Positions 21,791-33,519 of a DNA stretch of 64,000 nucleotides are shown piece by piece. Under the pieces are notes generated by a model that searched no databases, was not told the DNA's origin, and saw only the letters and a list, made by a program, of their open reading frames with translations. Position 1 is the stretch's first letter. Each line of letters opens with the position of its first letter. A program made the translations under genes and the position numbers. Source of the DNA: Rhabditophanes sp. KR3021 (taxonomy: Eukaryota; Nematoda; Chromadorea; Rhabditida; Alloionematidae); assembly GCA_963281155.1 (NCBI GenBank), contig CAUJLY010000004.1, positions 62,001 to 126,000 on the forward strand, given 5' to 3'.

Positions 21791-22646
21791 TATATGAACA
21801 AAGTGAACATTTGCTAATCTACTAAGTAGACAAATTGTTTTTAGAATCCTATTTAAGAAGATATCTTTTAAATTACTATGTTTGATTGAGAATCATCAAT
21901 CTGTTGAGTAATAACTTTCTGTTTATCATCAACTGTTCTCGTGAATCTTAAACCACCAAACAGAGCAATCTTGCTTTGAACGATGGGCTCATAATTGATT
22001 TATTGGCTAAGTAGCTTCTTCGGTTTGTAATGGAGCTTGTTTAAACATATTTATACTGACGTGAATACACATACAAGAAACAACTCTTTGTTTCATTTGA
22101 AATAGCTGCTTAAATCTATGATTATGTCTTACAAATATCTCAGGTTGTTTCATTCATACCAGTTTCTTACATTTTATTGTAATCTATTTCCGCAATAGTC
22201 GCAAACTTTATGGAATACATAATGAGTGACAATCAAGAAAAAAATACTTACCCAAGTGTTGTCTAGTCATAAAATTCAACAAACTCAATTTTAATTTTGT
22301 CTTTTTAAAATAATACCTTCAACGCATTTTCTTTCTTCTGTATGTCTTCAGGAAGACAACTAAATTTAATTTGCAGATATATGTTTGCTCAATCATGCCA
22401 AACCTCTAGAAGGAGACTTAGAAGCAAGATGTTGTTAAAAACATTTTCAAAATTCGTACGTGGTTTAACAATGTCTTTCGACTTTCTAAGTCATACCATT
22501 TGAGAATGATGATCAGCAAATAAGAAAATACAATATCAAGACAAATCTTAAAGTTTATTAAGCAACTTGTTTATGTACAACGCAGCAATATTCAATATTA
22601 ATTGGCTACAAATAATATAGTAAATTGGTGATAAGGTGGCAATACA
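21791..22646. other. intergenic, only faint coding traces
   Basis: Short minus-strand coding-like traces near 21900-22050 carry several stops and could not be assigned. Otherwise AT-rich. Confidence 0.35.
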
Positions 22647-23152
22647 TTATGATTTGTTTAGCATTTTCAAAAGTCCGTAAAAAATGACTAATTGATCACC
22701 GGGATAAATGGGTTTGGATGCAACAAACATAACTTTGGGACTTGTTTTTTCCATGTCTTTTTCATCAAAAAATATTCTTGGGACTAAATTGTAGTTTTGG
22801 GTTCGACGGCAAATTAATTGCTTTGATGGTCCACGGCACATTGTAGAATCAATGCAATAAGATTTGTCTTTGTATGTAAAGAAATACGTGTACATCAACT
22901 TCTTTGGTACATTCCGGCATTCCTCGAGTTTATTTTTGGCGATATCTCCTGACAGCAGCTTTCCTACAAACGTTTTATATGATTGAATGAACTAAACGTA
23001 CCTTCATATTCAATAACATCCTGACCGACTTCAATAGCAATTGAGGAAATAAGACATTGTTGTCGTCCTTCGAGACGTTTCTTTGTTACTTTTGCCGCAA
23101 AAGGTTGATCAATTTTACAAGTTGATCTCAATTGCCTTCTTTGAGCAACCAT
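22647..23152 (-). CDS. SET8/KMT5A-like SET-domain protein with degenerate catalytic core
   Basis: Exons 23152-23002 and 22963-22647 join in phase 1 across a 38-nt GTACGT..TTTGTAG intron and give 155 aa. The order of motifs is that of a KMT5A/SET-1 type SET domain: a basic N-terminus, GQDVIEYEGKLLSGD, MYTYFFTYKDKSYCIDSTMC, and a C-terminal KVMFVASKPIYPGDQLVIFYG. Active family members have GR.[IV]NHS and a YDYG ending. Here these read SKQLICRRTQN and FYG, so the cofactor-binding Asn-His and catalytic-region Tyr residues look lost. The protein is also short. It could be a catalytically dead paralogue or a young pseudogene with its frame still open. H4K20 monomethylation is the family activity but is not expected here. 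Confidence 0.65.
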
Positions 23153-24178
23153 TATTTTATTATTACTAATTGTATTACTTCTAAAGACTAAATTAAGTTA
23201 TTAGAAGTAAAAATAAAATTAACGCAAAAAGACTCATAATTAGAGAATGAGCTAAGATTGTGCAATACCATTTATAAAGGATATTAGTACGGCATACCAC
23301 TTATCTAATAGTGCTTTATTCCGCTGTAAAAACCTATGCATACACTATAAACTTAAATTTGTTTGAATATAATATCGATTGATAAAGCATTATTACGACA
23401 CTAGTATTCAAATACCACAATAGATCAACAACATAAACTTAATTTTTGGATATACTTAATTTATGTGTATAAATTATGAAGCTTTGTTGAAGAATGAGTG
23501 CACAAAATAAATTAAGAATGAAATATATTTGTTGAAAACATTCCACGTAAAGTTTGCATTTTACAAAATCATACAAGTGATTGGGAATATAAATATTTAG
23601 ATACATCAACTGAATACTTCAATTAATCATATGACGAATGTTTTGCTTTCTAGAATACTTTTATTAGCAACACGGTCAAGTAAAGGTCAAAAATTTAAAA
23701 TCTTCGCATGACGACGGTATGGTAGTCATTCGAAGGAGGATAAAAATAAGGTAGATTACCATAAAAACATTTTGAAAAATGAAGGGAAATCGAAGAGTTG
23801 ACATGCTTAAAGTTATACCCATTAGAAAGAACATTCAAAACTGTAATAAACGCGGCGAAGCCGTGTATTCGACTTGTTATATAGGTAGACACTAATTGAT
23901 TTACTAATTATACGAATCTTTGCATGTGTCTTAATAATGGGGGCCAAATTATGCCAAACAACTCTACGGTTGTGTTGAAGGCTCAAAAATTAACTCAACT
24001 CATCTTTTACAACACGAAAGGATAAAATATGGAAAGCAAGGAGATGGTAATTTTTTGGATATATTGTTTCATTAATATTAAGTCATATGTAGTTATAACA
24101 AATTTAATGATTTATTTGTTTACAAAAACATTTAACAACATGATAATTAAGTTAGATTTGTGAAATTGTTCAATTCAC
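23153..24178. other. intergenic, nothing recognised
   Basis: AT-rich, about 1 kb. A 65-codon minus-strand frame at 23695-23892 has no recognised domain. Confidence 0.4.
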
Positions 24179-24456
24179 TTATAATTGACACTTCCGATTC
24201 ATTATTACCATCAATTTCAGGAACTTAGGTATTTTGGTTTGAGAAATGTAAATTGCACTCATTGGACAGATGATAACTTGATTGACATCCTTTTCAGAGG
24301 ATGTTTGATACATTTTGAATTCCTTTTCCAATAAGCAAATAGGAGGACAATTAATTTCAGCATCTGAAGCAGCTCCGACAATGCCAACGAATATGGCATC
24401 ATACTTGTTGATAGCTTCCTCCACAAAATAAATGACCTTTTAAAATCTTCATTCAT
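24179..24456 (-). pseudogene. coding relic of unknown family
   Basis: Two overlapping minus-strand frames seem to be parts of one sequence: MNEDFKRSF at the head, then after a shift VEEAINKYDAIFVGIVGAAS, CPPICLLEKEFKMYQTSSEK and CPMSAIYISQTKIPKF. The composition looks coding, but no family is recognised. Confidence 0.3.
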
Positions 24457-25134
24457 TCAGATTTTAGAAGATTGAATGATTATGCCATGTCAACAACGGC
24501 AATATCTAATTTTTAAACAACTTAAAATTTAATCAAAACTTAAGCATTTTCTAACTATACTTTTGAAATAAGTTTACTTAGAATATGTTTTGAAAGTCCC
24601 GAATAGTTGAAAATTGTTAATAAGTAAGTTTCCAAACATCGTCATCCCTTCCATCTAATCATCACTTCAAATAGGTGGCCATTTTTGCATCTAGATTTGG
24701 TGTCAATAAAGGTTATTGCAGGAAAAGACTTCAAGTCATTAAAGGGATTATTGTGTTAAGTCAATTCAAAGCGGCAACAGTCGAGATTAGGCCATTCAGA
24801 CTGGGACAGCCTAGAGAGATGTCATACAGTTAAACAAGAGTACATATAAAGTAATTTAAATGAGGATTCATAGGAACACTTTTAATCCATTATTAGGCGC
24901 AATATCCTGATTGCGTGGATTTTGTATTGGAGTATTTGCATGACTCAATTCAATAAATTCACAACATTTAATGCCCTTTTTTTGTTATCACTAGCTAAAT
25001 ATTTAATGACAAAAGGTCCCATTTCCTGTTATTCAATGATGCATACAGTAATAATGGAGAATTAAGTTCATTGTGGTTAACCATTTTTATTGTTTCAGCT
25101 TAGGCAAAAATGCGTCACTAGAATGTTCCAAAAT
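24457..25134. other. intergenic, nothing recognised
   Basis: AT-rich sequence up to the start of the inverted duplication. Confidence 0.45.
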
Positions 25135-26530
25135 GTAGTATAAATAAGCTTGATTTTAGTGATAATTATATGCTTGAAAGTTACAAAAGCTAGAATTTGT
25201 TTGGAGATTTAAAATGTTTGAACTTAATATAAAAGCTAGCTATTTAAAAGAATACTATTCATGTGATATGTTAACTAAAGAAGAATGGGATGCAGAAAGA
25301 AATCCTAACCTCATAATTGGTATGACTTACATTATCCTAGCATCCATATTTTTAATTGTTTATATTCCTGTAATTATAATTTTGTCAAGAAAAGAGTTTT
25401 TATCTAAATCCTCATGTTATCCTCTGATGCTATCGCTCAGTTTCATGGATGTATTTACATTACTTATCAATGGCATAACTTTTGGTTATCTAGCAATTCG
25501 TGGGGATGTTTTATGCACATCATACTTTCTTATATACATGACAGGCTCTGTAAGCCACGTTGGCTGGTATACGTGTACAAATTTATGCATCACTTTGGCT
25601 TTCAATAGACTTCTAGAAGCTACTAATCAAACCTTATCAAGATTTCTATTTGAAGGTAGAAAGATTATTATTTGGATGGCTGGAAGTTTAATTTATGGCT
25701 TGTTTATAGCTTTTTTTACTCCACCAATGTTGTTTACCGCAAAGCATCAAGCTATGTTTTTCAATCCGTATATTGAGATCCCTAAAGTACAAGCACGTGT
25801 ATCACATTTTGATCATTATGATAATTTCCCTCACGCCTTTCACAATATTGCAATTTCGATAGTATTGCCATTACTCTATTTCACTATCTGTACTGTTTTT
25901 TACTACAAATATAAATCTAATACAGTAAATATACAAATGACAAGATCTCAGAAATCGCTATTAATGCAGTCGTTTTTGCTATGCGTAGGTACTTTTTTGG
26001 CAGGCACATCATATGTAAGTTCTGATTGTGTATTTAGTTAAATTTTTACAAATATATTTAAATTTTAGATATATTTTCAATACTTTCCTGTTACTGAGGC
26101 AATGATAATTTCTGGACAGTTGATCTGGATAATGAGTCATGGCATAGGATCTTTTGTATTAGGATTCTTTAACCCAACAATACGAAATTGCATTCGCAAA
26201 GACTTTATCGAAAAGATATTGGGTGCATGCAAAATATCACACAAAATAACTGTGATGCCATCATCAAGTGGCAAATAAAAGTATCGTACACATTATTTTG
26301 CTTTGTAGTAGATTAATCATCCTAAATAAATGTAAAATTGAAGTTCCTGTTTGAATGTACTTCTAGCATTTTGTTTATAGGCAGATAAATAATATGATGC
26401 AAAAGTTATCAGACAAACACAAATTTTTATGAATATAACATATTAATATTTTCTATATCTTGCTTATTATATATGCCTTTATAATGTTAATAAAGTGGTT
26501 ATCCTTAATCTTGTGCTGTTGTACCTTATA
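25135..26530 (+). repeat. inverted duplication, left arm
   Basis: About 1.4 kb nearly identical to the reverse complement of 37769-39166, covering the 5' flank, the whole receptor gene, its intron and about 250 nt of 3' flank. Homology starts at GTAGTATAAATAAG and ends at GTACCTTAT. Confidence 0.9.
25214..26278 (+). CDS. candidate chemoreceptor, Srt-like (copy 1)
   Basis: Exons 25214-26014 and 26069-26278 (54-nt intron, GTAAGT..TTTTAG, phase 0) give 336 aa. The N-terminus has SCDMLTKEEWDAERNPNLI. TM1 includes the IPVIIILSRKEFL end, followed by KSSCYPLMLSLSFMDVF, close to the SCYK.M..L...D pattern of nematode Srt receptors. Seven hydrophobic segments can be counted. The C-terminus reads GFFNPTIRNCIRKDF. 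TATA-like TATAAATAAG lies at 25140. It is almost identical to the minus-strand gene at 38022-39086. Likely a sensory GPCR. Confidence 0.85.
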
Positions 26531-26594
26531 AATTCATATGATGCTAGTCTGATACGATGGTCAATAAATTAAAAGATGATATATTAATTTAAAT
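26279..26594. other. 3' flank shared with the duplication, then short spacer
   Basis: Up to 26530 it is the duplicated 3' flank. The rest is AT-rich spacer between convergent receptor genes. Confidence 0.5.
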
Positions 26595-27621
26595 TTATTT
26601 CCAAGCCTTATTAAGTTGCTCAAAATAATTAATGGTGACATCTTGTGTACCGAGATTTGCTTCGTAATTGACTGTAATGGGGATAATTGTATTGTGTCTT
26701 TTGAATAAAGTTTTGACTGCTTTTGAAACGTATTTTTTGTTGGCTAAGGCCATTAAAATCGGACCAAAAGTTGTTCCAGTAAAAAAAGTGAAATCTAATC
26801 CGAGTACGTAATTTGCTCTTGATAAAGTTGAGTTTTTGCTTTTTACAATTAACGCACAAATTAATATCAAAGCAATGTTCATCAATCCCAGGGACAAGAA
26901 GATGATCAATGAAAGACGGTGATTCTCAAGCAGCTGAAATCTATAAGCTAAGGATGTTAAATTCTTAAGTTCATGCTTTAAATATTTGTTTTGGTAATAT
27001 GTTAAGTAAGAATAAATAATTAGACAAATAAATGAAATAAATGTGTTTGCTGCCATTGAAAATATTTCATCCCAAAAAACTGAAAACAGGCCTTAATATG
27101 TGATAAATAAGTGTGTTAAACGTACGGAATAATTTGTTGGCATTTATTAACATTCCAAAGAAAATATCAAGTAGTACAAAAAATATATAACGATATTGAA
27201 ATTTTATTTGATCATAGAGCTTGGCTTTGGTAATTGCACAGGACCTTTCTATTGTAATAATAATTCCAAAACAAAGAGTTATGTTTGATAAATTTGTTTT
27301 CAACAAATCTACATAAAACATCGTTATTGAACTTACAGGAAAAAGCAAAACACTGATAGCTTGAAATATTGCGACACATAAAAAGGCAATACCAATGACA
27401 ACTGCACAAGAAAGAATAAATTTCAAGTTTACATGATAAGGAGTATATTTAATTGTGACAATAATAAAGCTGATTAACATGAATAAAATAGGAATAGATA
27501 ATATCAGTTCAATGACACATATCATTTTGTGGAATGAAGTATAATAGGCAGAAGGATCAACAAAATTGTTGTAAAAAGCAGACTCATTGCGAATAATTGT
27601 TTTTAAGTAGGCTTCGGTCAT
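26595..27621 (-). CDS. candidate chemoreceptor, Sra-superfamily-like (Sre/Srab type)
   Basis: Exons 27621-27126 and 27079-26595 join in phase 1 across a 46-nt intron (GTACGT..TTTTCAG) and give 326 aa. Without splicing the frame ends at a TGA just after the acceptor. After TM3 the protein reads IIITIERSCAITKAKLYD, matching the IER..A......Y motif of sre/srab receptors. A second hallmark, LAYRFQLLENHRLSL, matches the L..R[YF]Q..EN.R motif of sra/srb/sre receptors before TM5. The tail after TM7 (GPILMALANKKYVSKAVK) is also typical. A candidate sensory GPCR, tail-to-tail with the Srt-like gene. Confidence 0.82.
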
Positions 27622-27972
27622 TTTGAGATTAAATTATAAAATTAATAAATTAATATCTCGTCATTTGAAAGAAGGTAATTATGTAATTGAAAGAAAGTTC
27701 TAATATAAAATTAAATATTTCATAAGAGTATTTAATTATTAAGCGTGTAAATAGTTAGTAATTAATAAGCATGTTGATTGATGGTTTAAAGCTCGTTATC
27801 ATTATCTCGAAACAACTTAAAATAGTCTATAAGAATTTCATTTCCTAGAATCTGGAGTTATTATGTAAAAATTATAATATAAATTGAACTAAATATATTT
27901 ACAAAAGAAATAAATCAGAATTTTATTTTGAAAAACTCATTAAGACTTTATTTATATTCTAAATTAAATTGT
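27622..27972. other. intergenic, nothing recognised
   Basis: AT-rich; promoter side of the Sra-like receptor. Confidence 0.45.
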
Positions 27973-28773
27973 CTAAATATTTTTTTCTGCTTTCTTAAGT
28001 TTACAGCTAGCAATTTCATAGCCAATACTTGTAAATTTATATGTGGCACTTAATAAATTCCACACACCAGCTGCAGGTGGATTCATTGTTGCAACAACAT
28101 TTAACACATTTTCACAAATATCTAATGCTGTAGCTATTTGAGATGGTTGAGTAGCTCCAATTATACCATATCTAGCTAAATTGACATAGTGCTCACGATT
28201 TCTGTAAAGTATATCATAATTTTTAAAAATAATCGTTTTAATTTGTTTCCAAATTTCAGTTTCTGATAAGGGTTCCCAATTACTATCAGATGAATTATTA
28301 ATACGAACTGTTCCACCAAGTGCAACATCAACTATACTGTTTACTACAACCCCAAATGCTTCGACACCATCCTTATTAGTGTTACCATTCTTATAACCTG
28401 TTTTACTGGATAAATTAAGGCTACCTGATCCATCGGTGACAGTAAAATGAGAAACGTTGTTGTCTCCAGTGATTTACTGGTCCGTAAAATTCAAGTAAAT
28501 CACCAATGTGAGATATTCATTTAAAGATGAAGGCTTTCAAAATAACGTTTGAATTTTTGAAGTTGCTTAATGTATAAATTGTTTTACCATATGATCAATT
28601 CCAATAGTATAAACACACTTAGTTGGATTACAAGATAAAAGAGCCAGATTGTGGCGTGGACAAAATAAAATAATTAAATTATCTTTGCTAATAAGTTTTT
28701 GTTTATATAATGTGCTACATTTGCAATTAAATAAAGTAAGCCTTGTAAGTATTAAAAACAATAACTTCATCAT
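27973..28773 (-). pseudogene. secreted protein gene of unknown family with in-frame stops
   Basis: The N-terminal part (28773-28567) begins MMKLLFLILTRLTLFNCKCS, a probable signal peptide, and continues through CPRHNLALLSCNPTKCVY. The same frame carries on with TAA, TGA and TAA stops between 28560 and 28480. It then stays open for about 170 codons to TAG at 27973, containing VSHFTVTDGSGSLNLSS, DGVEAFGVVVNSIVDVALGG, HYVNLARYGIIGAT and WNLLSATYKFTSIGYEIA. No single GT..AG intron that I can see removes all three stops cleanly. I therefore call it a recent pseudogene; an unrecognised intron of about 100 nt is the alternative. No family recognised. Confidence 0.5.
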
Positions 28774-29153
28774 GAATAATTATCAATAATGAATTTAAGT
28801 CCAAGAATTATGCTTTTATATGAACTTAATCAACAATATTAGAGGAGATCAGGAGAAAGGATATATTGAGAAGATACAATCAAAAATGACATAAACATGT
28901 ATTGTTGTGCTGAGAAGAAATTTAATCATCAAATCAAGACCGACACAAAAGAGAAAGCATTAGACATTTCACTTACTATAATTACTCATGATTACATGAT
29001 TACTCAATAACATGTATTAAAATAATTAATTACGAACATGCATGAAAAATTAATTACCTTCTTTATGTTACAAGATGTGACAGCTGCAAGGAATCGAAAA
29101 CTTCTCGCATTACATTTTATTCAACTTTCATTTTAATTTAACTTATTCTACAC
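28774..29153. other. intergenic between divergent genes
   Basis: AT-rich; nothing recognised. Confidence 0.45.
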
Positions 29154-30182
29154 ATGGATAATACAATTTACGAAGTGATTGTTGTTGTATTAGGATCAGT
29201 TGGAACAGTTTCCAATTTATTCACATTCCTGGTTATACATTTTAGACCCCCAAAAGTATATGATTACAATATTCAATTGATAAAGTATTCTAGAATAAAT
29301 GAGTTTCTGATATCCATTATATTTGGTCCATTGTTAAGAGCGAGATTTTTATTTCCTTTGTTCGGAATAAGTTGCAACCCTCTTAATTTTATCAATCAGC
29401 GAATGATAGTAAGCTATCTTGGTGTTATTGGTTTTGTTGGTTGCATTTATATAATAGATTTTATCTTTTTGGCTTATTTGGCAAGATATAATTCTTTTAT
29501 TAGGAAGAAAGCACCTATTTATTTTACTAAATATGAAGCAATTGGGTTTTTATTTTGTGGTGGATTATTTACTATCTTTGAGATTGGATGGTCATTTAAT
29601 TTTTTACTTGAAGAAAGTGAATTTAATATAATGTTTCCAAATGTAAAAAAATACACCATAAATTACTTATTTATTATTTAGATTGACAAAATAATCTTGC
29701 CGCTAAAAAAGTCTGGTTTGACAATTTACGTAATGAATGTATCATTTGCAAATGTCAGCATGGTTTTATTAACAATTCTATGTATTTTTAAGTGTGGATT
29801 TATCGTATTTGCCATATATTATTATTATATGCCACTCCAAAAGATATTAAAAAAAAGTATAGCAGATGTACGAGCCGATACAGCAAAGATCATAATACGA
29901 AATGTGAAGTATCTTCGCGTTTGTGTTTTTTTGCCAATTGTAACTGCTTTAATACCAGTTGTCGTACCTTACTTTTTGTCATATGTTCGGAATATACCTG
30001 ACGTGATATTTATTTACATAAGAGATTTTGGAATAATCGGTTTGTTATTTTATTGTGCTGTTTCTGCAATTGGCCAATTTTTGTATGTGTATGTCAATGA
30101 ATTTAAAAGAATAAAAAAACAACGTGGTAGAAAGGTGTTTATTGGCGCACCTAAATCAACGAAGAACTTTAGTAATAAATAA
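29154..30182 (+). CDS. candidate chemoreceptor, Str-superfamily-like (group B, copy 3)
   Basis: Exons 29154-29642 and 29682-30182 (39-nt intron, phase 0) give 329 aa. TM1 ends SNLFTFLVIHFRPPKVYDYN, matching the (L)N...F..IH(F/W)..PK pattern of the other group B genes. A charged loop KILKKSIADVRADTAKIIIR precedes TM6 and corresponds to the KSKSEARFDTAQKIEQA loop of copy 1. The C-terminal tail is basic. Intron position and phase are shared by all four group B genes. An orphan sensory GPCR candidate. Confidence 0.8.
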
Positions 30183-30788
30183 ATATAAATAACTTTTTAT
30201 GGCACACCTAAAAAACAGACAGCACAATGTTGTGTAAACACAATGCTCTTTGATCACATACATAATATTTGTGAATCTAATTAATTATTACATCGTGTTT
30301 TATTTATGAAACTTTTCATTTAAACCAGTTTAACTTCCATTTAATTGTGTGTGTATTAAACAAATTAATATTATGCCATCATAACTTTAATAAAAGTCAT
30401 TTAATAATTATGTTAGTCATAATTTTTTTAAAAGAATGTTCAAATCAGGTGCTATAAATGAAGAATTTTAATTTATTAAGGTATTTTTATTTAATATGCT
30501 TACAAATAATGAAATAACTTTTCCAACGATTTTACCTATGATGAAAGAAAGTCGCCCACATATTTTTTCACAAGCAGAGTAAGATTTAAAATGTGATATT
30601 TGTAGAACAAAAATATTTCCAAACACATCAACTCATTCATCATCTAACCCTATTATTAAGCATGAATCAAGAGATGCGCATTTTTGTAATTTTAAAAACT
30701 GGATACAAAAACAAGAAAAGAAAAAATAACTATTTATAACGTGTATATATTTAGAATTGCAAATGTCAATTATTTCATGATGTCGAAA
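30183..30788. other. intergenic between convergent receptor genes
   Basis: AT-rich; nothing recognised. Confidence 0.45.
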
Positions 30789-31834
30789 TTAACCAGAGAT
30801 TTTGATATTCGGTTTTTGGAGTTTTTTGTTATTAAAAATTGAAATTGTTCGTTTCCTTATTTGAAAATCGCGATAATTAGAAATAATTAACATTACACAC
30901 AAAATGATCGGATTAAACACAAAATAACTTATCAACATAAGAGGCACATATCTTAAAATATAAACTTGATAATACATAAAATAACCTTGTGAATCAAAAG
31001 TTATTATTGCCACATTTATAACTGCTGGAACCACTAAATTAAACGTTGGTACAAACACTAATATTCTTAATTGCAAAATGGCGTAGTGTAATTTTCGTAA
31101 GGTGTCTTTGAACGCAATTTGTTTAAGTAGATTAAGCTTCTTAGTTAAAGCAAAATAAATATACGTTAAATAGAAGAGACCGCAAGTTATGTAAAGTATA
31201 TTAACAAATAATATTGTAGTAATCCTTAATGACTTTGTTCCTCCATAAATTAAAATTATTATCTTTGAATCCAGAATAATTTTGAAGTCTGGGTAAAGCT
31301 TAAAACGATATAATATATGTATTAAGAGAATTAACGTACTTTTATATAATGTGGAATATATTCAGATGGGTCCAAATAAACATCAAAACCAAATCCAAGC
31401 GATCCCAAAGGCAGCACAATTAATTGAGTTAATGTTAAACATTTGTCAAACATACTCATATGGTATGGATGTTTTTTCCTAATAAAAATATTGTACCTTA
31501 CCACAAAACAAAAATAAATTCCATACAAACACCATTGAAATAGAAAAATAAAAACAAGACCCATTAAATGACAAGATTCAGTTCCAAATACAGTACAAAC
31601 TCCAATTGTTTGAAATCCCCAAATCGGGGTAATTATTTGAGGTGTTATCATGATTCCAACTAAGAACATCATAAATATCTCAACTAATCTAGAATATTTA
31701 CAAATATTCCAAAAATAGATTTGAGACTTGACTGCTCGAAAGTGAATAAATAAAAAAGCAATCACATTCAAAACAATAGATAAAACAGTTTCCGAAACCA
31801 GCAAATAATCATAAAGAGTTTGTAACTTAAACAT
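30789..31834 (-). CDS. candidate chemoreceptor, Str-superfamily-like (group B, copy 4)
   Basis: Exons 31834-31340 and 31298-30789 (41-nt intron, GTACGT..TTTTAAG, phase 0) give 334 aa. The second exon extends upstream of any ATG to the acceptor and reads LYPDFKIILDSKIIILIYGG across the junction. TM1 ends VLNVIAFLFIHFRAVKSQIY. A VVRYNIFIRKKHPY motif after TM3 parallels LARYNSFIRKKAPI of copy 3. Seven hydrophobic segments are present. An orphan sensory GPCR candidate. Confidence 0.78.
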
Positions 31835-32164
31835 AACAAAATAATTTAGAATGAATTATTCATAAAAGATTTACCACAATTATGTATGAAAACGTTTTTA
31901 TTTAATTATCAACTTTTCGTAATTATGTTCGAAAGTTTATAATTTAATTAACTGTGTTGATGCGAACATTTTAAAGGACATGACATATTTGAGCTAAATA
32001 TGTATTTTTAAATTAATATTGTCCTTTTAGTCACTAATTGAACGCTGATTAATTATATACAAAATGCATATTTAAGTAAGCTATAAACATTTGGAGGAAG
32101 TAAACAATTAAACTTAAATAATATTTTGGCAGAATTAAAAATTGCGTAGTTAAATTTATCATTT
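31835..32164. other. intergenic, nothing recognised
   Basis: AT-rich upstream region of the group B copy 4 gene. Confidence 0.45.
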
Positions 32165-32740
32165 TTAAAAATCAGTTAAGTCCATAGAAAATTTTAAATA
32201 GGGAACCATTATTTTTCTTTTATATTTTGTCTCTTTCATAATAGATTCTAACAAAAAATACTTCTTAGCAACATTTCCTGAATCTAAAGGTGCTTGAAAA
32301 GCGGAGAATATCCCTGTTTGACGAATTACTTCAAAGTTTACACCTAACCAGATTTGGTTGTATGGGAGAAGTACATTCCAAAATATTTGTGCTTGTTCAT
32401 CTAATTCTGTTCTTACTTCACATCAAAGTTGAGTAAAGTTGCCGTTACATAATAAAATAATTTTTAAAATGAATATTTTTATACAGTGAGTTTAATTCTT
32501 ATTATCACTTCAACTAATCTTGTGCAAATTTCCATGTCAATTGAGGCATGACCGTTTGGTAAAATTATGCTATCGTCTCCATTAATGAATGAATAAAAAA
32601 TATTATCAAGCATTACAATTGCCACACAACATGAACTCATAAGTTATTTTTGATCCTCCAAAGATAGATTAGTAAAAAATGGAAGTGCTTGTGCGTATTC
32701 TAAAACTAGGAAACAACTATCACGGCTTGAAATTCAGTGT
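32165..32740 (-). pseudogene. nuclear hormone receptor ligand-binding-domain relic
   Basis: From about 32740 the minus strand reads SCFLVLEYAQALPFFTNLSL, then EDQ, K, a TAA stop, LMSSCCVAIVMLDNIFYSF and PNGHASIDM, down to a TAA at 32479. The [EW][YW]A...P.F..LS..DQ..L pattern is the signature region of nematode nuclear-receptor ligand-binding domains. A second minus-strand frame (about 32420-32165, NQIWLGVNFEVIRQTGIF ... VPYLKFSMDLTDF) may belong to it. No zinc-finger DNA-binding domain was found nearby, and stops interrupt the frame. Confidence 0.5.
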
Positions 32741-33519
32741 AGCAATATTATATGGCCAAAATCATTGATCATTAATATCGGATCATTTTAGTGATATATC
32801 GCTTAATTCAGATTTTTTATAATGCTCAAATGGACAAAATAGCAAAACAATTTTGGTAAAAATGGGTAAAAATAATGTTCGGTAGTCAAATTAGGATATA
32901 AATTGGTAAAAAGTAGGCAAAATAAATTTTTTGATCATACTAAGAAAAATAATCCAAATAAGTACATGTTTGATCTTAAAACATTTTTCTAGTTTTTAGA
33001 CCATATTGGTCAGATGATTGGTCATTTTTTCAAATTCATGTAGATGACCAGCTAGCCACATTGATCTGACCAGGCATTTTCCCGGTCATTTGCCACTGCA
33101 CACAGTTAATCAAAAATATGTTGATTTTGAGCCAGACTACTGTACCTATCATACAAAGAGTAATGATCATTATTTTATAATTGTCAGATTAAAGTATTGT
33201 GATTGTTTTTGGTATAAAATGTTAATCTTTAAAAAAAGTTAATGTTTATTTTTAAACACTTTTAGATTGGTCGATTATTCTTTAATAAATTTGATTATGT
33301 AAAAAGAGATTTTCGAAATGATATTTAATGTAACAAGATTTAAAAACTAAGCTAAATATCAATTATGTTTGTAAATAATTTGTTCCAGAAAAGTATTTAA
33401 GAATCCTATTGCAAATAAAATAAAAATAATAGCGTTATGTAAATTAAATTTCGCATAAAAATTATTTTAATAAAATAAATAATATGTCTAAAAAATGTTG
33501 CATTTATTAGTAAGAAAAG
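32741..33519. other. intergenic with a cluster of GGTCA motifs
   Basis: AT-rich. Between about 33000 and 33095 there are five GGTCA/TGACC pentamers on both strands. Otherwise nothing is recognised. Confidence 0.35.
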
